DNA of 64,000 nt from Candidatus Nanoarchaeia archaeon (lineage in GTDB: Archaea > Nanobdellota > Nanobdellia > Woesearchaeales > WJIZ01). Shown here in pieces: positions 26,012-34,647 of the stretch (position 1 is the first letter of the stretch; each line of letters starts with the position of its first letter). The notes under the pieces were generated by a model. That model did no database searches. It was given only the letters and a program-made list of their open reading frames with translations, and was not told the origin of the DNA. Location: NCBI GenBank assembly GCA_028279765.1, contig JANQND010000019.1, forward strand, positions 1 through 64,000, given 5' to 3'. The position numbers were made by a program, and so were the translations under genes.

Positions 26012-27046
26012 TTAGCATGAAAGCCCTATGGATTTTGAGCAGGCGCATTGGTTGATGTAGGTGAAATAGGTAGCAGAGGAAAAGAGATGGCAGGATCCGG
26101 ATGTACAAGTGTCTGAGTCTGCTCCAAAGTATGCAGAGGCAGTCAGTTCAGCAAAGAAGTTCTTTCCACTCCATGGAGAAGGTGACCCTGTTGAGGTTAT
26201 CTGGTAGCAATTATCATTTGTAATACCTAATCCTGTGAAGCGTATGTAGTGGCCACTGGTCCCGATTTGAGCATCAGAATCAATAAGTGTTCCTGTTTGT
26301 CCAGAGTAGAGATCGTCGGAGAATAATACAACCGGCTCACATACATTATTCACACACTGCCAGTCTGCGGGGGTTCCTCCAAGGAGTGGATGCACAGGAC
26401 AATCTGCTGCAATGAGACACTCTACGCAATCTCCAGAACCATCACATTGAAAGGGGGAGTTGCATAGTGGACCTGTTGATCCTGCAACAAGGTTCGTATA
26501 CTGGCACATGTTGTTGTTCACGCTTTTTGCTGTGCAAATGACATCGGCACAATCTGTAGGGGTTGTTGGCGGCGTAGTCGTGGAGGTTCCGCCTGAACCC
26601 GAGCCTACTCGTCCTGTAATAATTCCAACATCATTGAAAAATAACCCGGTGTCTGCCCTGGTGTATTGGATATCGAGTTCCATTTCCGCTTTTCCGTCCG
26701 TAATGGCGCAGTTTGTTAGCTGAATAGTAAATGTTTGGTCATTGCTAATTGTTGAGGAAGAAGTCCAGGGGACACAGGTAGAAAAGGGGAGCGATACTTG
26801 CACATTAGAGATAGGCCCTCCAAGGTTGTTCTTTAATTGTACTTGGATTATATCTCCATCAGTACTTAGTGCATGATCCCTGCAGGAGAGTCCAGTAGGG
26901 AATAAGCAATATTTAGGTGAGAAAATGTCTCCTTCCAATACTCCGAAATATGCAAGCGTAGCCACTGCTGCTATGATCACCACAAGAGCCCAGCCATAGG
27001 AGAGCAGAAAATCCATTGCAGCCTGCGATCTCTTGGAATGTATCAT
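26012..27046 (-). CDS. Pilin-like protein, class III signal peptide
   Basis: 344 residues. The N-terminus SKRSQAAMDFLLSYGWALVV is a class III (type IV pilin/archaellin-like) signal: basic residues, the QxAMDF cleavage box and a hydrophobic helix. A beta-rich domain follows (about 50-150). After a Gly/Thr/Pro linker comes a cysteine-rich region (DCADVIC, CQYTNL, PLCNSPFQCDGSGDC, ADCPVHP) resembling short EGF-like disulphide knots, and then a C-terminal domain ending in Cys. Probably processed by prepilin peptidase and assembled, or displayed, at the surface. Confidence 0.75.
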   Translation of the reverse strand: MIHSKRSQAAMDFLLSYGWALVVIIAAVATLAYFGVLEGDIFSPKYCLFPTGLSCRDHALSTDGDIIQVQLKNNLGGPISNVQVSLPFSTCVPWTSSSTISNDQTFTIQLTNCAITDGKAEMELDIQYTRADTGLFFNDVGIITGRVGSGSGGTSTTTPPTTPTDCADVICTAKSVNNNMCQYTNLVAGSTGPLCNSPFQCDGSGDCVECLIAADCPVHPLLGGTPADWQCVNNVCEPVVLFSDDLYSGQTGTLIDSDAQIGTSGHYIRFTGLGITNDNCYQITSTGSPSPWSGKNFFAELTASAYFGADSDTCTSGSCHLFSSATYFTYINQCACSKSIGLSC

Positions 27047-27139
27047 TTTTCCTCTTTTTTTGTTCTTTTCTGTTCTTTCGGTTTATTAATATTTGGGTAA
27101 CAAATTTTTATGCTATTGCTTCTTTCCTGAAGTAGGATA

Positions 27140-27320
27140 GAAAAACTTATTCATCCATAGTGGGAGACGAACATTTTGCTCGGCAAAATGTTCTACGAAG
27201 GGTTTCCGAAGGTCATGGAAAGCAACAGACTGATTTGCCTCGCTTTCCAGAACTCCCAGAAATCTTTGATTTCTGTGAGAACAACCCTCCCTTCGTCTCC
27301 ACTGTGAATAAGTTTTTTCT
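27140..27320. repeat. Multi-hairpin palindromic element E3
   Basis: Long outer arms (AAAACTTATTCA...AGTGGGAGACGAA against TTCGTCTCCACTGTGAATAAGTTTT) enclose AACATTTTGC-tcg-GCAAAATGTT, a junction CTA, CGAAGGG...CCCTTCG and inner hairpins GGAAAG...CTTTCC and AGAAATC-ttt-GATTTCT. It occupies most of the 27047-27420 gap; the rest holds only the pilin-like gene's promoter and the serS promoter. Confidence 0.7.
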
Positions 27321-27388
27321 CCGCCTGACCCTAGAGTTGTTATTCATTAAGAACAAGCTGATCTTACCTTCTGTTCCGGATTTGAAAA

Positions 27389-27400
27389 AGTATATAAAAG
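27389..27400 (+). promoter_or_regulatory. TATA box of serS
   Basis: AGTATATAAAAG is centred 26 nt before the ATG at 27421, which predicts a leaderless transcript. Confidence 0.65.
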
Positions 27401-27420
27401 GAGAAGTGTTCTGAGATTAC

Positions 27421-28689
27421 ATGCTAAGTATTCAATTTATCAGGGAGAACAGTAATGTCATTCGGGCAGACCTTGAGAAGCGCAAGGATACAGAGAAGCT
27501 TGCGTGGGTTGATGAAATCCTGCAAAAGGATGAGAAATACCGGGGCTTGCTTGTTACTGTTCAGGACCTTCGTCACAAACGCAATACGGTAAGCTCAGAG
27601 ATTAATGCACTGCGAAAAAAGGGAGAAGATACTTCAGCTCTTCTTGATGAGGCAAAGCAGATTCCTTCTAAGATTAAGTCGATCGAGGAAGAGACTGAAC
27701 AACTGCAAAAGGAGATAAAAGAGAAGCAAATGCGGCTTCCGAACATCCTTCATGAATCAGTACCTATTGGAGATGATGAGGAAGGGAACGTAGTTGTTCG
27801 GGAAGTAGGGAAGAAGCCATCCTTTGATTTTGCATTGCTTAATCATGGTGAGTGGCTTGAGAAAAGAAATCAAGCTGATTTTAAGAGAGCAACAAAAATC
27901 AGTGGGAGTGGGTTTTTCTTTCTTAAAGATAAGATCGCGATGCTTGATTTTGCTCTTCAGCGTTTTGCGCTGGATAAGCTTTCGCAAAAAGGATATGTTC
28001 CGATCAGTCCTCCGGTTATGATGAGAAAGGAGCCGTATGAGGGTGTTACGGATCTTGCTGATTTTGAGAATGTGATGTATAAGATTGAGGATGAAGATCT
28101 CTACCTGATTGCAACATCCGAGCATGCCATCGGCGGGATGCATATGGGCGAGACGTTTGAGCCTGATATGCTGCCTATCAAATATGCGGGAGTTTCTCCT
28201 TGTTTTAGAAAAGAAATTGGCTCGCGAGGCATTGATACGAAAGGATTGTTTCGGGTTCATCAATTTAATAAGATCGAGCAGTTTGTGTTTTGCTCTGCGG
28301 ATCAGTCCTGGAAATTGTATGAGGAGCTGCTTGCTAATGCGGAGGAGATTTTTAAGGAATTAGCATTGCCCTATCGGGTGGTTGATATTTGCACGGGAGA
28401 TATTGGTATTGTTGCTGCAAAAAAGCAGGATATTGAAGTGTGGATGCCACGGGAAGAGAAATACAGGGAAGTTGTCTCCTGCTCTAATTGTACTGCTTAT
28501 CAGGCAACTCGACTGGGTATTAAATACAAGAAAGAGGATGGCAAAGAGTTTGCTCATACCCTGAATTCTACTGCCGTTGCCACATCGCGAACGATTCGGG
28601 CAATCATTGAAAATTATCAGCAAAAAGATGGTAGTGTACTTGTTCCTAAAGTTCTACAGCCGTATATGAATGGACTCAAGAAGATTTGA
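27421..28689 (+). CDS. serS: Seryl-tRNA synthetase
   Basis: 422 residues, the common (bacterial/eukaryal-like) type rather than the rare methanogen form. The N-terminal coiled-coil arm (about 30-105) grips the long variable arm of tRNA-Ser. Class II catalytic motifs follow: the motif 1 region (YVPISPPVMMRKEPYEG), TSEHAIGGMHMGE, motif 2 SPCFRKEIGSRGIDTKGLFRVHQF, and motif 3 LNSTAVATSRTIRAIIE. It charges tRNA-Ser with serine; one cognate tRNA (GCU) lies at 23154. The start is fixed by the TATA box position. Confidence 0.95.
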   Translation: MLSIQFIRENSNVIRADLEKRKDTEKLAWVDEILQKDEKYRGLLVTVQDLRHKRNTVSSEINALRKKGEDTSALLDEAKQIPSKIKSIEEETEQLQKEIKEKQMRLPNILHESVPIGDDEEGNVVVREVGKKPSFDFALLNHGEWLEKRNQADFKRATKISGSGFFFLKDKIAMLDFALQRFALDKLSQKGYVPISPPVMMRKEPYEGVTDLADFENVMYKIEDEDLYLIATSEHAIGGMHMGETFEPDMLPIKYAGVSPCFRKEIGSRGIDTKGLFRVHQFNKIEQFVFCSADQSWKLYEELLANAEEIFKELALPYRVVDICTGDIGIVAAKKQDIEVWMPREEKYREVVSCSNCTAYQATRLGIKYKKEDGKEFAHTLNSTAVATSRTIRAIIENYQQKDGSVLVPKVLQPYMNGLKKI

Positions 28690-28739
28690 TTTCCTGCTTA
28701 ATCAATATTATTAAATACTTGCTTTCTTGAATGTGAGGT

Positions 28740-29141
28740 ATGAATATTCATGGTCTTGTGTACCTTATTGTAGGGCTATTTATCACCGGGTTTTCGTATT
28801 ACGTGACTGCGATTACGGATGCTTTTGAACTCTCGAAGTTTTCGCTTTTTATCCTGGTTGGCATTGGATTTATTGTTGTGGGGTTGTTTAAGTTGATTGT
28901 TGGGATGATACAACAGAAGCCCAAGATTGCAAAGGAGAATTATCCGCATCATCGGCCCGTGGTTCATTCGGGGCATGGGCAACAGTCTTCGCACGATCAT
29001 CAACATCCTGCTCATACTCACCAGCATAAGCATCGACAGGACCAGAACCCTTCCATGAAGTTTTGCTCCCAATGCGGTACTACTCTTCGGCATTTTGACA
29101 AGTTTTGTTATAAGTGCGGCAGCAGGGAGTTTAGGGGATAG
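28740..29141 (+). CDS. Two-helix membrane protein with zinc ribbon
   Basis: 133 residues. Two membrane helices (about 5-27 and 37-58) are followed by a histidine-rich linker (HGQQSSHDHQHPAHTHQHKH) and a C-terminal zinc ribbon, CSQCG...CYKCG. Histidine tracts of this type bind divalent metals such as Zn or Ni, but whether this one does is unknown. TTAAATAC centred about 26 nt before the ATG supports a leaderless start. Family not recognised. Confidence 0.7.
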   Translation: MNIHGLVYLIVGLFITGFSYYVTAITDAFELSKFSLFILVGIGFIVVGLFKLIVGMIQQKPKIAKENYPHHRPVVHSGHGQQSSHDHQHPAHTHQHKHRQDQNPSMKFCSQCGTTLRHFDKFCYKCGSREFRG

Positions 29142-29183
29142 GTTAGATTACTATTTTCAGCAAACTTTAAAAATAATCTCACC
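29141..29183. promoter_or_regulatory. Inverted repeat around the cdc6 TATA box
   Basis: GGTTAGATTA (29141-29150) and TAATCTCACC (29174-29183) form an inverted repeat with one mismatch. Between them lies CTTTAAAAATA, about 27 nt before the cdc6 ATG. The arms could be a Cdc6 autoregulatory site or a small origin-type box; nothing else in the gap looks like an origin. Confidence 0.4.
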
Positions 29184-29198
29184 TAACACATTTTTACG

Positions 29199-30269
29199 AT
29201 GGGGGTTTTTGATAATATTCTACATGCGGATCAGACATTGTTTAAGAATATCGATGCGCTGGATTTTGATTTCATCCCTAAGATTATTCCTTACCGCGAA
29301 GAAGAGCAGCGCAGAATCGCCTCGTCAATTCAGCCCTTATTTTCTCAGCGAAATGGAAAGAATGTCGTGATTTGCGGGACTCCTGGTGCGGGAAAGACCG
29401 TTGCCTGCAGGCATGTGTTTCGGGAGCTGGAAGAGAAGAGCGAGGATATTATTCCTATCTATATTAATTGCTGGAAGCGTAACACCAGCTATAAGGTTGC
29501 GCTTGAAATCTGCCATCAGTTAGGGTATGCCTTTACACAGAATAAAAAAACGGATGAGCTTTTTCGAGAGATTGTAAGGATTCTGAATAAGAAAAATGTG
29601 GTCTTTGCCTTTGATGAGATTGACAAGGCAGATGATTATGATTTTCTGTATGTGCTCTCTGAGGAAATCTATCGAAAAGCACTGATTATGATTACTAACT
29701 TTCGGACTTTCTTAGAGGATATGGACGAGCGGGTGAAGTCGCGGATCATGCCGGAACTGATTGAGTTCAAGCCCTATACCCTTGAGGAGACAAGAGGAAT
29801 ATTGAAGCAGCGGGTTGAATATGCATTTTTTGAAGGAGTATGGGAGAGTGATGCGTTTACCCTTGTAGTGGAGAAAAGTGCATCAATGCAGGATATTCGA
29901 TCGGGAATTCATTTATTGAAGGATAGTGCTGATGCTGCAGAAAGCAAAGCAAGTAAAAAGATTACCAAGGAGCATGCACAAAAAGCTATTAGCAAAGTGG
30001 ATGAATTGGGCGCCCTGAAGTCAACTGATCTGAAAGAAGATGATAAAGTCATTCTGGGAATCATTAAGAAGCATTCAAAGAGCAAGATTGGAGACTTGTA
30101 TAAGCTATATGAGAATGCTGGTGGCAAAGGCGCCTACAAGACCTTTCAGAGAAAAATGAAGTCGTTTCAGGATCAAGGGTTTGTTACCCTGAAAAAAAGC
30201 CAGGGTGAAGGCGGGAATACGACTATTGTTGAGTATAAAGAGCGAACGAAGAGTTTGAGTGAGTTTTAG
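29199..30269 (+). CDS. cdc6: Orc1/Cdc6 replication initiator
   Basis: 356 residues of AAA+ initiator type: an N-terminal FIPKIIPYREEEQRRIAS lead-in, Walker A GTPGAGKT (about 61-68), Walker B VVFAFDEIDKA (about 146), a sensor region MITNFRTFLEDMDERVKSR, and a C-terminal winged helix (about 285-350) for origin binding. It marks origins and loads MCM. It is shorter than many Orc1/Cdc6 proteins but complete. Archaeal origins often lie beside such genes, but no clear origin boxes are visible apart from the inverted repeat in the promoter. Confidence 0.92.
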   Translation: MGVFDNILHADQTLFKNIDALDFDFIPKIIPYREEEQRRIASSIQPLFSQRNGKNVVICGTPGAGKTVACRHVFRELEEKSEDIIPIYINCWKRNTSYKVALEICHQLGYAFTQNKKTDELFREIVRILNKKNVVFAFDEIDKADDYDFLYVLSEEIYRKALIMITNFRTFLEDMDERVKSRIMPELIEFKPYTLEETRGILKQRVEYAFFEGVWESDAFTLVVEKSASMQDIRSGIHLLKDSADAAESKASKKITKEHAQKAISKVDELGALKSTDLKEDDKVILGIIKKHSKSKIGDLYKLYENAGGKGAYKTFQRKMKSFQDQGFVTLKKSQGEGGNTTIVEYKERTKSLSEF

Positions 30270-30292
30270 TATTTCTGTTGGATGATTTGTTA

Positions 30293-30396
30293 GGAAAAAT
30301 AATAACAATTCTGGTAGGCAAACCGGTTTTGCTCTGTGCAAAACCTCTAGCTCCAAGTGTTCGCTCGTTTGCACCATTGTTATTATTTTTTATTGG
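30293..30396. repeat. Multi-hairpin palindromic element E4
   Basis: Outer arms AAAAATAATAACAAT and ATTGTTATTATTTTT with an inner GGTAGGCAAAC/GTTTGCACC step enclose hairpin GGTTTTGC-tctgt-GCAAAACC. It shares arm sequence and the GGTTTTG/CAAAACC hairpin with E5 at 63082. It separates the convergent cdc6 and acylphosphatase genes. Confidence 0.65.
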
Positions 30397-30411
30397 TTTT
30401 GCGTTGAGATT

Positions 30412-30684
30412 TCAGTGAGTTATTGAGAAAGTAATGAATTCTCCTGCTGCAGGTGTTTTGTGGGAAGTTATGTTTTTGACATGTGCCTGTGCTGGGCCTT
30501 TCTTGCACAGCTCTTCAATTTCTGCTATGTCATTATCGTTGCCCTCTGCAACTATTTCTACCTTGTCCTGTCCTACGTTTTTTACATACCCTCTTAGATT
30601 CAGTTTTTGAGCGTGGCTTAATACGAAGTATCTGAATCCGACGCCCTGCACTATTCCTTTTACGGTTATTTCTATTCTGAGCAT
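30412..30684 (-). CDS. Acylphosphatase
   Basis: 90 residues, the usual family length. VQGVGFRYF carries the phosphate-binding loop and catalytic Arg, and LRGYVKN carries the catalytic Asn. The enzyme hydrolyses acyl phosphates such as acetyl- or 1,3-bisphosphoglycerate-type substrates. The following strand pattern (VEIVAEGNDNDIAEIEELC...GPAQAHV) is typical of the family. It is complete and shows nothing unusual. Confidence 0.92.
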   Translation of the reverse strand: MLRIEITVKGIVQGVGFRYFVLSHAQKLNLRGYVKNVGQDKVEIVAEGNDNDIAEIEELCKKGPAQAHVKNITSHKTPAAGEFITFSITH

Positions 30685-30752
30685 AGGGGATATTCTTATT
30701 TTTTGGAGTATAAAAAAATGGTGGAGAGCCTACTTGAAAAAAATTGTATTCA

Positions 30753-33575
30753 TCATTCTCGGTGATTGTATTTATCAGCAAGTATGTCAAAAGTTCCTGA
30801 GTTTACAGAAAAATATAATTTTGTGTCATCATATTGATAGGATATAGTGAAATTAACAATTCCATCAGGGTAAACTTGCAGTATTTTTTCTTTCATTTCA
30901 TCGGTGTATCTAAAACTATAGAACCTTTCCTCATCGCTTTCCTCAAAAAAGGGATAAACATATGTATGTTCATTCTTCTGAATATCTGTGCCCGGAATTG
31001 AAAACCTTATAGTTACGTGTTCCCTTATCTTTGGATTGAAGTAACCTGGCTCACCAATATATTTAAAGTAAAGAGTTGCTACTGAATATCGGTTGCTATT
31101 GGTAAACCCTGTGTAGTTTAGGAAGTTTGTTTCATTTATGAAATTAGCTTTAGGGCTCTTGCAGTCTAAATAATTTAAGGATGAGCAACTGCCACACTCG
31201 TTTGCGTAGTAATTTTGAAGAGGACAATTTGTATTCTCCTGCCCCACAATTTTAGTAATAGTTACAGGGCATAAAACGTAGTTTTCTGGATCCTGAGTAT
31301 AAAACATGTCTTTGCTTATATTTTCATAAAATTTGGCGCTAGCACCCCATGTACTATAAGTACTTACTTTTGAGTCAGAAGCATTTCGCAGCTTATACCC
31401 GAACCCTTTTCCCATTATGCATGATTTTTTTTGAGGGAACTCAAACAGGTCAGGTACTCCCTCAGGATATTTTTGTCCAAACCCATGGTAGAGGTCAGGA
31501 GCATGAAAAATCTGATGACCCATTTCGTGAACTATGGTAAGATAGGGCTTGTTTATGAAAATATCGCTTGCAGAGAGAGAGAAGGAGATATAGGAGTTCC
31601 TACCTGCTGCAAAAGACCTTCTAAAGGAGGAATAATCATGTAGATTGTTATATTGAATATAGATCATAAAATCGAATGGATCAGTATTAATGCTATTTTC
31701 CCTTACAGCTTCGCGGAAGAACTCCTTTACTAAACCATGGTCGCTAGACTCAAGTGTGTTTTCCTTCTCAACAGGATCAAGAAAAGTGATGTTGAAGCGA
31801 GGAGATTTCCCATAAATGGTGTTAGCTATTTTGTGTTTTTTCAACTGCCTTTCCCAGAACTTTCCAATAGACCTCAGAGAGTATGTTCTTACCTCAATAG
31901 TTGTATTTGCTCTTGAATAAGCTGGAGAAATATTTCTGAAAGTAGTATAGTCATCTGAGGAAAAAAGAATATCTTTGAGATTGTACTCAGAATAATTATA
32001 GTCAAAAATGGAGTCATCACAGGAAGTACGGACTGTACTAGCAAATCTGCCCCCAGTATTTTTATTTGTGAAACATAATTTTTGTTTTTCTAAGTCCCAA
32101 CCTGGAAACACTACTTGAAGTACCCCTACCTGAAACGTAGTGTTATCTTCAAAAATGTCAAAACAGATGTTATTATTCGTACTATTTATTACTAGAAGAG
32201 TTTCATTTTCTGGAGTTGAATCAATTGGATTCCTGGGCCTCGTGACAATACGGTATTGAATATCCATATCAACGCATTTGTCAGGACTCAATTTCTTTAT
32301 TTCTTGAAGCTCTTCTTCAGATATTCGAATAATTCTTGATGAATTTCCAGACCTAGAAATTTTATTTTGCTCATTCCAAGTGTAGGAGGAATTTAGAATA
32401 GAAATAACAAAATATGCTGACTCATTGTATAAGGTAACATTAGTTAAAGGAGTATAGCTGTAATCTATTTTTAACCAATTAGCGAATCGATCATACGCTA
32501 CTCTCTGCAGAGTAAAATCCTTTGCTATTTCTTTCTCATCATAAATTGTTGAAAGGATAGGAATGCACTGACCAGCAGCAGCACAAATCATGTTTTCTGG
32601 ACAGCCACAAAGACTACACCATTGGCTTAACCGTAGGGATACTTCCCCGACGGGATTATGGCTCCTCGAGCAGAAGTTTGGCTTATTCTCAGAGCATCGT
32701 GCATATTTTGTTCCATCATCACAATAGTAGTCCTGTAGACTTGAGACACAAGTGTTGTTAATACAATATCCATATTTACATCCACATTCTCTACAATTTT
32801 CGATAATTTTTGCTTCACAATTACCATCCTTGCAGTCTAGAGTACATTGGTCGGGTTTTTCTACGGAGCATTCTCCTACTTCTATTCCATCATCACAATA
32901 TCTCATCTGCTCTGGAAAGCATGTACTATTAAAGCAGAACCCTTCACTGCATCCACATTCTTTGCAGTTATCAATCAGGTTTGCCTCGCAATTGCCATTT
33001 TTGCAATCTATTACGCATTGTTTAGGCGTTTCTTCTGCGCACTCTCCAACATCTGTTCCATCTTCACAAATCGAAGGTAGCCGGCACTGACCTCCTTTCT
33101 TATATTTCCCTTTGACTTGGACTATCTGTTCTCTACATCCTAAATCGCAGGCAACCTTCTTTGTCTTAATCTTGTTGTTATCACAGTAGTATTCCTTAAG
33201 GTATTGTTTCGTTCCATCTTCCTTGTTTTTCTTTCCAGTGCATTTATCATACTTGAAACTTTTTTCTTTTCCTTTGATAATATAATGAGCTATGTCCGCA
33301 TCATATGATGATATTCCTTTATCCTTGTCAACACACACTTTTTTAGGGTAAGGCTTTTCATCTATGCTGCATACTCCCCCTATGCAATAACTGGTACGAC
33401 AATCCTCACTATCATGGCAGAGCTTTCCAACTGGGCAGGGAATGCAGTCTCCCCCGCAATCCACATCAGTTTCTGATTCATCCCATTCACCATTTGAGCA
33501 TAGGTCTTCGCTGGCGACTACAAAACCAACCATTAGAAAGGCCATAAGAAAAAGTAATCCCTTCACTGGATACAC
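30753..33575 (-). CDS. Large secreted zinc metalloprotease with Cys-rich repeats
   Basis: 940 residues with a signal peptide (about 1-21, ending FVVAS). The first 330 residues are cysteine-rich: an EGF-like segment (DVDCGGDCIPCP) and then about three repeats of roughly 55 residues with the frame CDDG...GEC...PxQCxxDCKDGNCEA...NCxECGC. A central beta-rich region follows. The peptidase core has LTIVHEMGHQIFH (about residue 665, HExxH) and then DLYHG, with a likely third ligand nearby. It is presumably an extracellular protease, bound to cell or matrix through the repeats. Its start overlaps the end of the pilin-like gene upstream by 13 nt, implying coupling. Confidence 0.85.
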   Translation of the reverse strand: MYPVKGLLFLMAFLMVGFVVASEDLCSNGEWDESETDVDCGGDCIPCPVGKLCHDSEDCRTSYCIGGVCSIDEKPYPKKVCVDKDKGISSYDADIAHYIIKGKEKSFKYDKCTGKKNKEDGTKQYLKEYYCDNNKIKTKKVACDLGCREQIVQVKGKYKKGGQCRLPSICEDGTDVGECAEETPKQCVIDCKNGNCEANLIDNCKECGCSEGFCFNSTCFPEQMRYCDDGIEVGECSVEKPDQCTLDCKDGNCEAKIIENCRECGCKYGYCINNTCVSSLQDYYCDDGTKYARCSENKPNFCSRSHNPVGEVSLRLSQWCSLCGCPENMICAAAGQCIPILSTIYDEKEIAKDFTLQRVAYDRFANWLKIDYSYTPLTNVTLYNESAYFVISILNSSYTWNEQNKISRSGNSSRIIRISEEELQEIKKLSPDKCVDMDIQYRIVTRPRNPIDSTPENETLLVINSTNNNICFDIFEDNTTFQVGVLQVVFPGWDLEKQKLCFTNKNTGGRFASTVRTSCDDSIFDYNYSEYNLKDILFSSDDYTTFRNISPAYSRANTTIEVRTYSLRSIGKFWERQLKKHKIANTIYGKSPRFNITFLDPVEKENTLESSDHGLVKEFFREAVRENSINTDPFDFMIYIQYNNLHDYSSFRRSFAAGRNSYISFSLSASDIFINKPYLTIVHEMGHQIFHAPDLYHGFGQKYPEGVPDLFEFPQKKSCIMGKGFGYKLRNASDSKVSTYSTWGASAKFYENISKDMFYTQDPENYVLCPVTITKIVGQENTNCPLQNYYANECGSCSSLNYLDCKSPKANFINETNFLNYTGFTNSNRYSVATLYFKYIGEPGYFNPKIREHVTIRFSIPGTDIQKNEHTYVYPFFEESDEERFYSFRYTDEMKEKILQVYPDGIVNFTISYQYDDTKLYFSVNSGTFDILADKYNHRE

Positions 33576-34330
33576 TCTCCTTCAAAATTATGCCCAAGAG
33601 CGATAAACTGGTAGATTAATGGTTCGTTATCATAACGAAGAGATTCGCTGATGATTTGGATGAGGACTTCATCTGTAATGATCTTTTCTGAATCTCGTAG
33701 GTCATACGACTGACAATCCTGTACAAAATCATAGTTCTGGCTGCTTAAGAGATTATTGACTATAGTTTCTGCGTTTGTTTGCATGCGTTTAAAGGGGATA
33801 GGTATTTTTTGGCTAAGAAGAGGAATAGTATATGAAGTATCTTCTTTTTTTACCAGTAGAGGATAAGATAAGAGAAAAGTAGCATCTTCCTCATTGAGAG
33901 TTACTTTAAGAGAAATATCTGTATCTTCAAAAGTAAAACCCTGCAGCAAGAATGGAGAAAGATCAACGCATTGCAAGAGTATGTTTTCTGTTTCCAGAGC
34001 AATACTCTCATTTAGCTCTTCAAGAGAAGGATAGAAAAAGTCAAACCCTTCAATGTATTTTACTTTGTATTCACCATCAATTAATATTGACGAGCCAATA
34101 AAATAGTCTTCTGTATAACCTCCTTGTTTAGCAACTTTCCATGAAGCTTGATATGCTGCTTTTGAGAGGCATTCTTCAAGGTAGTTCTCGATTTGTGTAA
34201 AGTCAATTTGAGAAATTTCGTCATGGGGCAATTGTTCAGATGGAGAATTTGTGGAAAGAACAAGAAGAATAATCAAGAGGAGAGCGATTCCAAGGATCAA
34301 AAAAATGGTTATTTGAGCATTCTTTCTCAT
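33563..34330 (-). CDS. Exported protein with class III-like signal
   Basis: 255 residues from the ATG at 34330. The N-terminus MRKNAQITIFLILGIALLLI is a class III signal-like sequence (basic, QITIF box, long hydrophobic helix), common in DPANN pilin-like proteins. The mature part has alternating helix and strand with scattered cysteines (LEECLSKA, LLQCVDLS, VQDCQSYD, GECIQ). The track's 67-residue N-terminal extension would run towards a divergent promoter and lacks a start signal, so I prefer the shorter form. It is translationally coupled to the metalloprotease gene and may present or export it. Confidence 0.7.
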   Translation of the reverse strand: MRKNAQITIFLILGIALLLIILLVLSTNSPSEQLPHDEISQIDFTQIENYLEECLSKAAYQASWKVAKQGGYTEDYFIGSSILIDGEYKVKYIEGFDFFYPSLEELNESIALETENILLQCVDLSPFLLQGFTFEDTDISLKVTLNEEDATFLLSYPLLVKKEDTSYTIPLLSQKIPIPFKRMQTNAETIVNNLLSSQNYDFVQDCQSYDLRDSEKIITDEVLIQIISESLRYDNEPLIYQFIALGHNFEGECIQ

Positions 34331-34507
34331 AAGTAATCTTTCATTCACTTGTTTCCTTATTAATATTTCGTATAGATATACTGTCCTATTTGTATTAAAT
34401 ACCAGACACTGGACAGGTTTCTTGATTATCTTAAGCACTATCTTGCCAAAATTCCTCCATTCTGGGCTTTTTAGTGAGCACTGGACATCAAATAAATATG
34501 CGTGTGG

Positions 34508-34519
34508 AGTATATAAAGG
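34508..34519 (+). promoter_or_regulatory. TATA box of microprotein operon
   Basis: AGTATATAAAGG is a near-ideal archaeal TATA box. The predicted start near 34540 leaves a leader of about 20 nt that carries a GAGGTGAT Shine-Dalgarno site. The rest of the 34331-34507 gap is the divergent promoter region of the 33563 gene. Confidence 0.65.
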
Positions 34520-34560
34520 AGTTCTGCTCATTACTATCTATCAACAATGAGGTGATACCC

Positions 34561-34647
34561 ATGATAGATTTAAGCCATGAAAACATTGAACATTTGTTTT
34601 TTGCTCAAATGAAGAAACTGACTGCACAACAACGAGGTGAATACTAA
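34561..34647 (+). CDS. Microprotein 1 of three (28 aa)
   Basis: 28 residues, beginning MIDLSHENIEHLF and ending KKLTAQQRGEY; amphipathic helix likely. The start has a strong Shine-Dalgarno site (GAGGTGAT, 5 nt spacing). The stop overlaps the next start (TAATG). Too short for the ORF track, but promoter, ribosome site and coupling together make it credible. No family recognised. Confidence 0.55.
   Translation: MIDLSHENIEHLFFAQMKKLTAQQRGEY

Noticed and set aside
32752-33090. Plus-strand ORFs opposite the metalloprotease (also 32847-33080)
   Set aside because: Shadows of the cysteine-rich repeats; repetitive codons give long antisense frames.
34405-34490. Repeated CACTGGACA motif (two copies here and one near 21640)
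   Set aside because: Short and few copies; could be chance. No consistent position relative to genes.
34331-34531. N-terminal extension of the pilin-like ORF
   Set aside because: Sixty-seven residues before a good class III signal, with no start signals, running towards the divergent microprotein promoter.
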